A DNA stretch of 64,000 bases from Pterois miles (GCA_947000775.1 CAMQGK010000637.1:23056001-23120000), one strand, 5' to 3'. Shown: positions 18,757 through 39,535, counted from the stretch's first letter. The notes: generated by a model from the letters alone, not told the origin. A program made the numbers and translations.

Positions 18757-21700
18757 GGACGAAGAAGAGTGTTTTTGTTTTCTCGTTTGTTCAGTCTCTT
18801 TGTCTCCACACGTGTGTTGTCTCGCTGCAGTTCAGTTTCTCAGATCTGAACCAGAAGGAAAAAGTTAACTGGATTTTGTTTTTCCTTTAGATTCACACTA
18901 ATCGATTCACAAGCAAATCAGAGCATGTGAACAAAAATAATAGTTTCACTAATATTTTATTGTGACTATAGTTTATTGGAGAGAATCAAGACCTGTGAGT
19001 ATGCGCATCAGTTCAGACTTTGTTTTGTTCTGCTTTCTGAGCTACATCTGTGTCTTTCTACCCATAAGGCCTTGCATTTAGGGGTTCTTAATGCTGGTTC
19101 AGATTATGTTCTCAAACAAGTATTATTAAGTTCTCTTGTTGGAGGACTGAGAGGCATTTCAGGCATCTTAATGTCATTATCTGGTATGATTTTCACCCCA
19201 GATGTGTTTGGTGTGAAGGATCCAACGTTTCTGTTCTTTTACATAAGTTCAGAGAGGTTTCTTGTGATCACGAGAAATTTATTTCAAGGTGCCGACATAA
19301 CAAGTTTGTTTTCTTGAAATCAAAATCATTTTTTTCAGCCTTTGAATAACAAATTCACACTCTCTGAGTCACAACTGTTAAATCCAGACACACTGCAATG
19401 AAACAGATTTAGTGTCACTTGTACTTTTTGGGGATAACAATATTTGCGTCCATCCATAAGTTTCTGCTTAGAAATTATAGAAAAAATACGCTCCTTATAG
19501 CTCCAGAAATTGGCTAAAACATTGGACGCATTAACAATCACCCCTCATCTAGTTCATCAGACTTGGAGAAAGCACTAGAGACACCAGCAAAGCTTATCAA
19601 GACGCCTTTCTCCAGACAGCGACTGTACCTTGAGGCTCAGCCTCGGTACAAAGCTGCACTACTTCACAGATCCCTCAGACCTGATACAGTACTCTGTTCT
19701 GCTGCTGCCTGGCTGCAGGCTGGACCACAATCATCTATCCAGTGAACGCAGGCTGTTGGGGCTTCACCAGCACATCAACGTCTTCGCTGCTTCAGGACAT
19801 TGGTTTAACTGAGGCAAAGCAGTCAAAGATCTCTGTGAGGAAGCAGAGAAGGGCAGCTTTTGGTTGAGGAGGAAGGACGGGAATTAGACTAAAGGAACAG
19901 TGGTCCCCAGCTGATGACCCATGGCGCTGTTGGAGATGTGACAGGCAGAAACACCCAAAATATGGCATGTCTGGCAAAGACATGTAGTGACTCTGTAAAG
20001 AAAAGTAGAGAAAACTTTGTTGTTCAAAGGACTACGAGACATTTAGTGTAAATTTAGTTAGAAATTTAAACAAGTCTTCTTACTTTATGTCAATGGAAGT
20101 AGCTGTGAAAACTTTCCTTCTCATGACGATGACACTGTTTTTGTCACCTCTACTTCAGCGCTTTTTTTTAAATCATGGTTTAATAATTTCATGCACACAG
20201 GAAAACAAATCTTGTTATGTTCAGGGCATTTTTTTTATGATCAAAAGAAAACACTGAATTGAAAATGAGTGCGTAGGTTTGCCCTCTCCTCCCGTCACCC
20301 TGATTCCCAACAGAGGACATTCAGTCTTTCCCCTGAAGTGAAGATTCATTTTAGTATTACCATGTGGGAACCCAGAAGAAATATGACAGATGTCCGGTCT
20401 GATGCCAGAGTTTAAATAGACAGAATGAAAGGAAGCTATGCAAAAAAACCTCTTTTGCACTAAACACTAAATTCAGAGATTTTCTTTCTTCTTTCTATGT
20501 TTTATTTTTGTTTCCTCTTCCTTCATCTGAAGCACTTTTACCAATCACTTTTTCTTTTTGACTTGAAACACACATCGGTGTAACCTATAAGCTTTGCCAA
20601 TTAAAGTAAACAGTAAAAGCGACCCCTTTGCTTCACCAGCTGGTCGTTTAATGTGAAGCAGCAGCAGGAAATAGCATTAACAATAAGTTAAGCCAGTTCT
20701 AATATGGCTGCAAAAGAGTGAACAGCTGTAAACAGTACCAGCAACTAAGTTTTGTAAACATTCCCAGCCCCTCAAATCCCTCGAAAAGAGAAGTCCAGAA
20801 TTTCCCAGAAGGGATCTGGATTCATCTTCCTTGTTCTCCTGCTTTCATATTAATATTGTAAAACATCATACAGATGCTGGTTTATGTGTGGTTGTAACTG
20901 ACCGCTACACCCACAAAGGTTTCAGTGCATAAGGAGGATGTTTTTAATATATTTTTTATGTCCCTTTGACATTTGCCTTAACATATACCCTTTTTACTTT
21001 CTCAGGAGCCTTATTTTCAAAAGAGATATTTGAGAAGAACTAAATATAAAACTAAGGAATGAGAAAGACATTAAGAGTCACAAAAGCTTTAGACTAATCA
21101 AACAGCAATAGAAGAACAACACTCAAAACTCAAGTGGAAGTGGAGGTCATCCTGCTGTGACGGACAGTTTTTAGTAAGATGTATGCCAAACATATTCATC
21201 GGTTTCTTTAATGTCACACTGATGTGAAATCTGTAACTTGAGCCTCTGGGTGATATTTTAGAAGTAATGGAAACATTTTACTGCAAAGAAACAAATGACC
21301 TTGAATACAGCAGGCGTTCAGTGTGGAAGACAATTATTTTTGGATTCGTGAAGATTTTGTAGTAATATTCAGCATCCACTTTAAATGACAGTTCAGGGTT
21401 TTTACCAAGCTTGGGTCTTATTGTTGTAGATTTCTTTATAATTGCTGACAATGTAACCTAAACTCCTACTTTGGGAGAAAAGTCAAACATAAGCATTAAA
21501 ACATATTAAAGGAACCTGTGGAGGTTTTGAACATTTAAAACTCTAAACTGTTACCCAAAATACTGATATCAAGATCAGATAGATCTTTATTCATCCAGGG
21601 GGAATTGCTAGCTTTAGGACTCATTTATGTGTAACACAAGTTAACATACTTGTATTCATTTTGATCTAAATTAACAGGATCAGATCAGGTTGACGTCTTC

Positions 21701-23433
21701 CTGTAAAGACGTCCAGTAAAGTGTTGATGGATTCATACCAAACTACACCAGAAAACTGCCATATTTAACATGGTTTCACACGTATTTGAAGTCTGACCTC
21801 TGAGCCTTTTCATTTCTTGTGGATTTGCTGCCTCAGCCTGTAGTCGTGTGGTGAAGTGGACCTGAACAAACCGCCTGGTGGAGATTGTGGACCTGTTGCC
21901 AGTTTTGAAGTTTACAGTGTATTTGCCTGCATGCCTGATATATTACTGACATTTTTTTTTAAATCACAAATATTCTTTTTCTTTGTATTTTTTTCACCAA
22001 CTTGCTTAATTGTCTCTGTTTGATCAGCTGGAGCTTGTGATGTTTTTGTTTTGTGCTGTTTGGTTGTAATAGCCCTTTAAAAAGACATCCTGTGTGTTTG
22101 GACTCCAGACTGACTCTCAGATGGAGGTGGACGTTTTTGTGCCATATATCCAGGTGTTGTGGTTTGAATGCAAGTGTGTGGGAGTGTGTTCGGTGTGTGT
22201 GTGAAGCAGTATCAACCAAACCTTCCCTTGTGGACTGAAGTGTCTATGGACCTGAAACAGTGTTTCCCTGTTGTACAGTGTTATTTAAGAGGCACAACAA
22301 ACAGAGTATGCCAATAGTACAATATAGAGGGAAATGAGTATTCTCAGCTGCACCTTATTTTCCTGAGTCTGTGTATGTGCAGTATAAAAACATTTTGTAC
22401 GTTTCCTCTTGATGCTGCTGAAGGTTTTGCTCTTGTGAGTCACAGAAGAATCCAACAGACCAGTAACATAAAAAAGAAACACTACAGTTTTTCAAAAGTA
22501 GCCATGAATGCATCACATTAAAAATATTTAATGTTCTCAGAGGATTACTGGAAGACAATTTCCTGTATTTTGTATTCCTGAAAACTATGGTTTTGCTCCG
22601 TATCTCCTACAGTTGTAATACCGCCAGGACAAATCATGTGTCACGTGGTGCACAACTATTTGTAGATGTCTGCTCTGACTTTTGTAATTGATAACTATTA
22701 TATTTTATGAATGATTAGGATTTTAAAACGAACCTGTATTCAGTACAAAAGGCAATAAGACATCAGAATGCTCTTTATTGCTGATCAACTGCACTACAGC
22801 TCATTATGATGACATGTACAGTTCATTTAGATATTTATAGTGCATTGAAGATTCTTTATACAAGTGCATGAATACAGCAGAAAACAACTATTGTGTAACT
22901 ATTGTTTATGTAAAGATATAGAGTAATGTCTACCTGAGCAGAGAATGAAGTCTCTCTCCCTGAGTGTTGTAATCAGAGCCTTTCCATTCTTTGTTAACAT
23001 AACCAGGTCAACTGCGTTTCGTGCATATGAATGTGCCATGCTGGCTTGCTGTGCACTGTATTCACACCGTGGTTACTGCTGATAATACCGTCCCGACTGT
23101 AGCGACCACCCTCCGGTTCCCCCTCAGGTTAACAGTGTCAACTCTGTCATCAGTGTTAGCTGTAACACTCCCAATCTCACGTTTAGCACCTTTAAAGTCT
23201 ATGGATTTATATTGTATCGATAACTCAGCCAATACATTAAGGTCAGTCAGTATTCATGGCATTATAAAGCCATTCAAAACGAATGTGGGGTGCTGCTGTA
23301 GTCCTTGCCACAGCAGCCTCAGGTTCACATCCAACCTTGGGCCCTTTACTGCATGACGTCCCATCTGTCTTCCTCTTTCAAATACTGTTGCTGTCAGTAA
23401 AATGGAAAAATACCCACAAAAAATTTGATTTGA

Positions 23434-23460
23434 AATAATAATAATAATAATAATAATAAT
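23434..23460. repeat. (AAT)n microsatellite
   Basis: Nine AAT units in an otherwise unremarkable stretch. Confidence 0.9.
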
Positions 23461-23749
23461 GCCAGTCAGCGTCAATGTGCACAGACATTTTTCAAGAAAT
23501 GCTTCTCTCATTTATATTTTTGTCTTTACTTTTTTGTAATCATTTTAAAGCTGAATACAACCCTGCTGTGGATGCAGATATGCACAAGATGAAAGGCACA
23601 GTTCACAATTCAAATATAAACAAAAACTGACGGATAATCAGACTAAACTGCATTTTTTCCCCACTTTGCTGTTTAGTCTGACCATCATCTTCATGCTTTC
23701 TGTTTCTTTCATTTACAACAAAGCTACGATGACGTTCCTCATTCTTTTG

Positions 23750-23793
23750 TTCCCCATTGTGGGACTAATAAAGGTAGATCTTCTTCTTCTTCA
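23750..23793 (+). repeat. SINE tail-only relic
   Basis: TTCCCCATTGTGGGACTAAT, AAAGGTAGATCTTCTTCTTC matches the reverse complement of 39536-39585 almost base for base, that is, the 3' tail with its (TTC)n end and no tRNA-like head. It is a 5'-truncated insertion or a tail of the LINE that drives the SINE. Confidence 0.65.
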
Positions 23794-24474
23794 ATGCTCT
23801 GATTGGCTCCGATGTTTTAACATTCGGCCATCAACTGAGTCAAACTTGTGACAGTCAGCTTACAGGTTGGTTTCGTTGGCATACTCTGTTTTCTTGTTTT
23901 GCCTGCAGTTTCCCTTTAAAACAGTGGACTGCGAAATGAGATCTGTGAAATGTTACGGCTTCTCTCAGGCTGATTTTACCAGGAATCTGCTTCATCCAAC
24001 CAGCTCCATTCCGAATCTGATTCCAAGTTGGGAAGGTTGTGCACAAATTCATTAAATTTCCGACAAATGTAATAAATATTTCATCTCCTTTGTTTCTTAT
24101 CAGCATAGAGCAGTTTACAATGTGTTCAGGTCATAACTAAACAGCAAGTATGAGCTCTTTCTGGGAGAAGTTTTTTGAATGTTACTGAAAAACAAGTTTC
24201 ACCAGAAATAATGTCTGATGTTTCAAAGTCTCGGGTCTCCATCTTTTCATCGGGACTGAAGTGAATTTAACATGTGGAAGTTGATGAGGGATTAAAGCCT
24301 TCCCCTGGATTGTTATTTAATGAGCTGTGGTTTATCTCTGTCAGCATGATTTAATCCTCAGTCTGCATATATTCCTGGTAGAACGTGATGTCTGGAGAAA
24401 CTTTCTACTCTCCAAACTGAACCTCAACTGAAAGCACATTGCTCTTTTGTAAGAAAGGAAAAAAGTGAAATTAT

Positions 24475-24480
24475 AATAAA
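24475..24480 (+). terminator. Candidate abi2 poly-A signal
   Basis: AATAAA with a downstream T/GT-rich stretch, the last canonical hexamer before the cnot11 promoter region. Position only; no proof of use. Confidence 0.35.
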
Positions 24481-24500
24481 TGTTTTAACAGCCTGTCTGT

Positions 24501-25666
24501 GTTAGTCTCTTATTAAGCACAGAAGCACTGTCAAAGCTCCAAATTAAATTGTTGAGTGTTAACAAAATTTCTGCATATCTTGGTGTGAAAAAAAAAACAG
24601 CTTTATAGCACTACTAGAGGTCAAAACTCCACATGGCTCCTTCAAGGTTCAGTATAATAAAACATCAAGAGAAACCAGAGTTAGAGACAAACTTTTTATT
24701 TTACAAGTTCATTTGAAAAATAAAACGCAAATCTAGCTGCTGTCCACACTGACATATCTCAACCAATATTGGCTAGATTGCTATGAAATTATGTACTTGT
24801 TAGGGAAAAATGTGGGGTCTTCCCCTCTTTTCCTGTTATATATATTAAGAATAATCTGCCAGTTTCTCATTTAGAGATCATCCCTCCAATTCTATCCCAG
24901 TACAGGATGAAGGCCTCTGATAATCTCTAATAACTAGCCTGTTTTCCTTTCAAGGGTTTAACAAAATAGAATTAACAGTATTATTTTTTACATGTAGCAA
25001 CCTTTATTTTGACAGCATTAAAAAAAACGGAAGTACATTGCAAAGGCTTATGGGTAAAGAAGTTCGTTAGCTAGTTTAGTTAACGTTAATTTCTGGTCAA
25101 TTTTAGCTTCAGACGTGTTCGTTTGGAGGTTTATGATCTCAGTACACTAGAATAGAACATGTTTAATCGTAACATATTATTGTAAAGTGTTAGTATGACT
25201 TTCGTTATTGTAAAGACAACAGTCCGATTTGTGCGGGAAGTGAACCCCGGAGCATGAAACTACATTACCCATGATGCCCTGCTCCTGAAGGGTCAAGTCA
25301 GAATTTAAACAGCTAGCAAAGCGGTGTTTAACATTCCTGATAACACTTCGACAGGCGGGAATAATTAAGTTCGGCCGATGTTTGCTGGTGTTGTAAGACT
25401 GTTATGTAGCTACCGAACCGGTTCGTATGGGTTTTGTCGGACGGAGTCTTCAGTTTGTGCCATGACTTCACCGGTTTTTGTCAGTTAGCGCTGCTAGGCT
25501 AGGCTAACTCGTTGCTAACGTGTGATGACTTTCAGGCAGTGCTGTTGTTTCCTGGAAACATGAATTGACTTCACGTATGTGATGACAGGTTACCTGTATT
25601 GACAGAAAATACAGAGTTTTATAACACCGATCTCCAACGAGCTGAGCTAACCGAGGCGAGTAGACC
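24501..25666 (+). promoter_or_regulatory. abi2-cnot11 intergenic region and cnot11 promoter
   Basis: 1.2 kb. The first part is AT-rich with nothing seen. The last 450 bp hold promoter-type sites: a ZNF143/THAP11-like element at 25259-25278, a GGAAGTG (ETS-like) at 25236-25242, and an E2F-like GGCGGGAA near 25354-25361. CpG density rises from about 25340. No TATA box stands out, as expected for a housekeeping gene. The transcription start is probably between about 25300 and 25600 (inference). Confidence 0.55.
25259..25278 (+). promoter_or_regulatory. ZNF143/THAP11-like promoter element
   Basis: ACTACATTACCCATGATGCC against the known vertebrate element ACTACAATTCCCAGCATGCC: the ACTACA core, the CCCA and the ATGC are all present at the right spacing. 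Such sites sit within about 200 bp of start sites of housekeeping genes, which suits cnot11 some 400 bp downstream. Confidence 0.65.
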
Positions 25667-34660
<8,994 letters not shown>

Positions 34661-35030
34661 TGATCCTCACGGAGACACTGCACAGACTGTAGAAGTGGCC
34701 TGAGTTACTAAAATAATGCCAACTTCATCAAAACTATCAAAGGGACATGGTTTGGTTCAACATTCTTCATGTCTTTGTACATCACAGGAGCAGAAACTAC
34801 AGCAGCCGCCTCAAATGAGAGTTCATCTTGTAAATATGTGGTGATGTTTTCTTCAGACTTTGAAATCCAGCTCTGCCTCTGAACTCTGTTCCCATTTTCC
34901 CCTTTCACCTTTCCAGAAGTTAAAAAAAGGATTAACTCAGTTCACCATTTCATTTTTTTACCAGTGCTCTCTTTCCTTTGAAAACCTTGCAGTTTTTCTC
35001 TAATTAAACAGATTGTTTAATTGAATCTTG
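34661..35030 (+). other. cnot11 3'UTR
   Basis: Short 3'UTR. An ATTAAA hexamer lies at 35003-35008, about 345 bases after the stop, followed by TTGTTATATTTCTGTG. That is the likely end of the transcript; no AATAAA lies nearer. Confidence 0.55.
35003..35008 (+). terminator. Candidate cnot11 poly-A signal (ATTAAA)
   Basis: The common variant hexamer, with T/GT-rich DNA downstream (TCTTGTTATATTTCTGTGCT). Confidence 0.5.
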
Positions 35031-35273
35031 TTATATTTCTGTGCTTTCATTAATGTTTTTTTAATCCGGTCACTGTCATCCACATCCTGTTTGTTTTCAT
35101 CTGGCTCCTATGAAGAAACAAATCAATGTTTCTGTCTCTTCATTGCTCAACATTTATAACTCCTCAGCGATGCCTGACAACTGCGGTGAGTTACTGAAAA
35201 CTTTTTTTTACATGAAGACATCAAGCTGACACCACCGTATTCTGTCGAGGTGGCAGATGTTCAGATTGAAACC

Positions 35274-35350
35274 ACTCTCGCGTCTGTATGCTAAATATGA
35301 TGCTGATTAGCTTATTTTAGCTTAGCTTAGCATCAAGACTGGAAACAGGT
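35274..35350. repeat. Fragment of the TTAGCTTAGCATAA repeat family
   Basis: CTCTCGCGTCTGTATGCTAA, ATATGATG, then TTAGCTTAGCTTAGCATCAA, GACTGGAAAC: one half of the element seen whole at 13247-13454. Confidence 0.55.
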
Positions 35351-35845
35351 TTAACAGCTAGTATGGCTCTTTCCTAAGGGAGCTCCACTCACTTTCAACA
35401 GGCTGGTGAAAAGCTCCTTTGTTTATTAGTTCTGGCTTTAGGTTCTGTGAAATGTGTTTATTATCTAAACATAGGTTCCACTTTAGTTGAATAATACTTT
35501 TGCCTCAAGTAGTATGTTTTCATTCAAGTATTTGTTTTATTGTTTCTTGTTTGCTTTGATTTCTAATCATTCTCTCCGAGGTCCACTTCCTGTTTGAGGA
35601 CAAGGCCTGTTGAAGGATGGACCACGCTGTATGGGGTATAACATCTACACATTGTAACTCAATTTTGGCAAGTGCAGACCAGATCTTACAGCGCATGTGT
35701 CGACTTTTATGACTTTTGTACAACATACTCTTGTTAAAGAATTTAGTTATGATATTCTTGGCTAGGTCTCACTTGTAAAAGAGGTTTTAATCTCAATGTG
35801 ACCTCTTAGTTAAAGGTTATATATTGTATATTGAATATTTTAGGC

Positions 35846-35925
35846 TACTATGACCTTTTTTATGACATGTTTTCTGACTATACTATGGCCTTTTATGACA
35901 TGGGCAAATATACTATGACTTTTCT
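35846..35925 (-). repeat. Satellite-like fragment, reverse orientation
   Basis: TACTATGACC, TTTTATGACATG, GACTATACTATGG, CCTTTTATGACATG and ATACTATGACTTTTC: on the minus strand these read GTCATAGTATA-type words with A-runs, the core of the array that starts 1.4 kb further on. About three units of 25-30 bp. Confidence 0.6.
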
Positions 35926-36410
35926 TCTAAGACTTTTGAGCACCCCCCTCACTAAGGTGAAAAATGCACATTGTCAGGGCAAAGTTGGACATGCACAGGA
36001 AGTTCATATATGTCATGTTGTGCTTTTATTTTGAAGACCTCCTACTCTCTTTCGCTGTGAGGGTTACTTCCGGGGGCGTGTTTTCATGGCCTGAACACCT
36101 GAACAGCTGCCACATGACTCCAGCTGATGTCAGTTACCTTGTTAGCCTGAACCAAGTAGCCAGGGAGGAAAGAGTTGAATGTGAAGTTGGCTTTTATTTG
36201 GTTATTCTTGATGCATAAGCGAAATAAGCAGCTTTATGCCCCCGTGGCTACCAGAGAGCTTATCCCAAAAGAGAGTTTAAAGAAGAGCCAGGCGCCCCCC
36301 TCCTCTCCCAGCGGCTTGTGTTAACTTTAATGAGAGGATGTAGTGGGACTATTCTGTTCACGAAGAGAGGAAAAACACGCCACGAGTGAATGGCAGGAGC
36401 TGCAATCAGG

Positions 36411-36600
36411 TAAAGTTGTGTCAGCAAATAACAGTTGTGAACGTGGGTGTATGAAGGGAACGTTGGGAATGGGAAGCGCGCTGCATTCTGGGGCGCGCTG
36501 CCATTTTAGCAGAGTACAGCATACGGAGCTACGGTAACATTAGCTGTCATTATCTGTCATCATCAGAAATGTATAATGTACGCGCGAAAGGTAAATACCC
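36411..36600 (+). promoter_or_regulatory. Candidate CpG-richer promoter / noncoding first exon
   Basis: This stretch is GC/CpG-richer than its surroundings, with a direct repeat GCGCGCTGC (36476-36484 and 36493-36501), a YY1-like GCCATTTT at 36500, and a possible donor GCGCGAAAGGTAAAT near 36583-36597. It is consistent with a promoter for the candidate exon at 37033, but nothing proves transcription. Confidence 0.3.
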
Positions 36601-37032
36601 ATATAAAGAGAAGCTGACAGAAGCAAAGGGATGACCTATTGCAACATGTAAGTTAATGTATGACATCGATCCTCACGAATTAGGAGGAACTAGACAGCTA
36701 GCGGCTCATTACGGTCACTGATGTGTTTTGGCGTCTCCTGAATATGTTCATCTTTGGAGTCTGATGTCCAGTTTACAAACTGGTAGGTGTTTTACATTAA
36801 GATCTACCAGCTAAATGCCAATTACACAGCCATCCGGGCTAAAACGAGCAAGCTAATGTTATGCTAATAGAATACAGCTAATACTGCATTTTTAATCTAC
36901 CCCGTATCTTACGAAATGAAACTCATATCATTAGCCTACGTTTGTGTCTGTCTGCGTGCCGTATGTACTGTGATTCAGCTTTTGAATCATATTCACCGAG
37001 CAATGTTTTGTGTTATCTTTTGTCACTTGCAG

Positions 37033-37093
37033 CAAACGACCAACGGATGGCACCCATACCCTTTATGCTACAGTAATGGCGGACCTGCAGTCG
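37033..37093 (+). CDS. Candidate first coding exon of an unidentified gene
   Basis: After acceptor TTTTGTCACTTGCAG come 43 bases of possible 5'UTR with a short upstream frame (ATG at 37046, ending TAA). Then ATGGCGGACCTGCAGTCG (MADLQS) starts at 37076, followed by a consensus donor GTAAGG at 37094. The GCGGAC context and the codons look coding, but six residues do not identify a family. No second exon is visible: the satellite starts about 220 bp further on, so any next exon would lie beyond the window. Confidence 0.35.
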
Positions 37094-37310
37094 GTAAGGT
37101 TAAATTTATGTGCGATTAGTGCTTCTCTCTTGTCTGTCTTGCATGCTGGACACTTCCAGGGCTTTTTTTCTGTGACTTTGTGTCTGACAAATGTAGTTAA
37201 AGCTTGATATATAGTTTACTCCTTCGTGCATGCTATTTATTTTAGATTAGGTAATACCAATTTTTATTTTGTACGTAGAAATATAAGGTTATATTAGAGA
37301 AAAAAGAAAA
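37094..37310 (+). other. Short unique stretch before the array
   Basis: 217 bp, T-rich then A-rich, between the candidate exon and the first satellite words. Nothing else seen. Confidence 0.6.
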
Positions 37311-38384
37311 AAAATTACAGTATAGTAAGTCGGAAAAAATTGTCCTAGTACAGTATGTTGAAAATTCAAAAACATTCTAGTATGTCGAAAAAAGTCATAG
37401 TACAATGTCAAAAAACTGCAAAAGTCATAGTGTAGTGTGTCAAAAAAAGACAGGTCTATTTATATAGCACATTCAGCTAAGGCAGTATTTTACATAAAAC
37501 ATCAAACCATCAAAACAAAGTGCAAAACAAACAAATGAAAGGACATTTAGATATAATTTTATTATCAGTCATTAAAAATCCAAAAGAATAGCAAATAAAA
37601 ACTAGCTGAAATAGAATCAAACAACCATAAAAAACTTCATATTCATATTATAGTATTTCGAAAAAAGTTATAGTATGTATAAAACAGTCATAGTATAGTA
37701 TGTGGATTCATTTCATGTAAGAAGAAGTCATAATATAGTACGCTGATAAATTCAATGTTAAAAAAAAGTCATAGTATAGTATGTCGAAAAATTTCACGGA
37801 AAACCGTCATTTTTTAGTAATTCAAAAAATTCCATGGAAAAATGTCATAGTATAGTATGGGGATTAATTTTATATAAGATAAAGTCATAATATAGTATGT
37901 TGAAAAATTTCATGTAAAAAAAAAAAAAAAAAAAAAAAAAAAGTCATAGTATAGTATGTTGAAAAATTTCATGGAAATACGTCATTTTGGAGTAATTCAA
38001 AAAATTCCATGGAAACATGTCATAGTATAGTATGGGGATTAATTTTATATAAGATAAAGTCATAATATAGTATGTCTATAAATTTCATGGAAAAACGTCA
38101 TTTTGGAGTAATTCAAAAAATTCCATGGAAACGTGTCATAATATAGTATGGGGATTAATTTTATATAAGATAAAGTCATAATATAGTATGTCGATAAATT
38201 TCACGTAAAAAAAAGTCATAGTATAGTATGTCGAAAAATTTCACGGAAAAATGTCATTTTTTAGTAATTTAAAAAATTCTATGGAAACACGTCATAGTAT
38301 AGTATGGGGATTCATTTTATATAAGATAAAGTCATAATATAGTATGTCATTAAATTTCATGTAAAAAAAAAAGTCATAGTATAG
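37311..38384 (+). repeat. Degenerate left-edge satellite (related family)
   Basis: Begins as loose units of 25-40 bp (GTCATAGTATAGTATGTCGA plus A-runs). It passes into larger units of about 155-175 bp built of GTCATAGTATAGTATG blocks alternating with GGGGATTAATTTTATATAAG and GTCATTTTGGAGTAATTCAA. Anchor positions of GTCATAG are 37768, 37943, 38215 and 38373. The stretch 37460-37650 is non-repetitive. A 27-base A run lies at 37916-37942. Confidence 0.85.
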
Positions 38385-38984
38385 TATACTATAACGGCCG
38401 TTTTCATCGTAAAATTTTCCACATACTATGCTATGACATTTTTTTTGTAAAATTTTTCAACATTCGATAAAATGACTTATTTTCATCATAGAATAATTTT
38501 ACATGCTATAATATGACCGTTTTCATGATTTCTTTCAACAGCAAAAAAATTTGACGGTTTCATCGAAAAATTTCGACATACTATACCATGACGTTTTTCT
38601 TGTAAAATTTTCCAACATTTAATGAAATGACTTTTTTCCACCATATAATCATTTAACATGCTATAATACGACCGTTTTCATGATTTCTTTCAACATCAAA
38701 AAAATTTGACATACTATACTATGATGTTTTTTTTGGAAAATTTTCCAACATTTCACGAAATGACTTTTTTTCACCGTAGAATCATTTTACATGCTATAAT
38801 ACGACCGTTTTCATGATTTTTTTCTCACCATAGAATCATTTTACAAGCCATAATACGACCGTTTTCATGATTTTTTTCAACATCAAAAAAATTTGACGTT
38901 TTCATCGAAAAATTTCGACATACTATATTATGACTTTTTTTTGTAAAATTTTCCAACATTTCACGAAATGACTTTTTTTTCGTA
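38385..38984 (-). repeat. Inverted block of satellite monomers
   Basis: Here the monomer reads on the minus strand: GACCGTTTTCATGATTTCTT, CAACATCAAAAAAATTTGAC, CGAAAAATTTCGACATACTA, TTGTAAAATTTTCCAACATT. About four units. It opens at the palindromic ATAGTATACTAT (38379-38390) and closes near 38985, where plus-orientation units resume. Confidence 0.9.
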
Positions 38985-39425
38985 TGATGGCATGTAAAAT
39001 GATTTTATGGTGGAAAAAAGTCATTTCGTAAAATGTTGTAAAATTTTACAAAAAAACGTCATAGTGTAGTATGTGGAAATTTTTTTGATGTTGAAAAAAA
39101 TCATGAAAAGGGTCGTATTATAGCATGTAAAATGATTCTATGGTGGAAAAAAGTCATTTCATGAAATATTGTAAAATTTTACAAAAAAAAAACGTCATAG
39201 TATAGTATGTCGAAATTTCTCGATGAAAACGTCAAATTTTTTTGATGTTGAAATAAATCATGAAAAGGGTCGTATTATAGCATGTAAAATGATTCTATGG
39301 TGGAAAAAAGTCATTTCGTGAAATGTTTGAAAATTTTACAAAAAAAACGTCATAGTATAGTATGTCGAAATTTCTCGATGAAAACGTCAAATTTTTTTGC
39401 TGTTGAAAGAAATCATGAAAAATGA
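38985..39425 (+). repeat. Plus-orientation satellite monomers, left block
   Basis: About three monomers of the main family, from CATGTAAAATGATTTTATGG to AAAGAAATCATGAAAAATG, where the hAT copy cuts in. With 38385-38984 they form a long inverted repeat with a spacer of roughly 30 bp. Confidence 0.88.
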
Positions 39426-39535
39426 TTCTCAAATAGGCACATAAGCAGACTCTCAATCAAAATGAATACTAAAGCTGACTCAATACAGCAATTCAAAATG
39501 AATAGTATAACATGCCTCTAAATAAGGCAACATCA

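Larger units (their letters stand above)
18757..24500 (+). other. Probable abi2 3'UTR (long)
   Basis: 5.7 kb after the stop codon with no gene recognised on either strand. Long 3'UTRs are usual for vertebrate ABI2. The best poly-A signal before the next gene is AATAAA at 24475-24480, followed by TGTTTTAACAG and GTCTGTGTTAG. Another AATAAA is at 24071. An (AAT)n run (23434-23460) and a SINE tail relic (23750-23793) lie inside. A LINE-tail-like piece is near 21566-21603. The true end cannot be fixed without transcript data. Confidence 0.45.
35031..36410. other. Intergenic region
   Basis: It contains a TTAGCTTAGCATCAAGACTG repeat piece (35274-35350), a satellite-like fragment in reverse orientation (35846-35925), and otherwise nothing I can name. 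Confidence 0.6.

Noticed and set aside
18976..19317. 113-codon plus frame after the abi2 stop
   Set aside because: It lies in the probable 3'UTR, has no family resemblance and no conserved start context.
23021..23356. 111-codon plus frame in the intergenic/3'UTR region
   Set aside because: No domain, no splice sites and no codon pattern; it probably reads through by chance.
36391..36410. Alternative first exon ATGGCAGGAGCTGCAATCAG before a GTAAAG donor
   Set aside because: Possible, but it ends with no matching downstream acceptor phase that I can test and has no family resemblance; weaker than the candidate at 37033.
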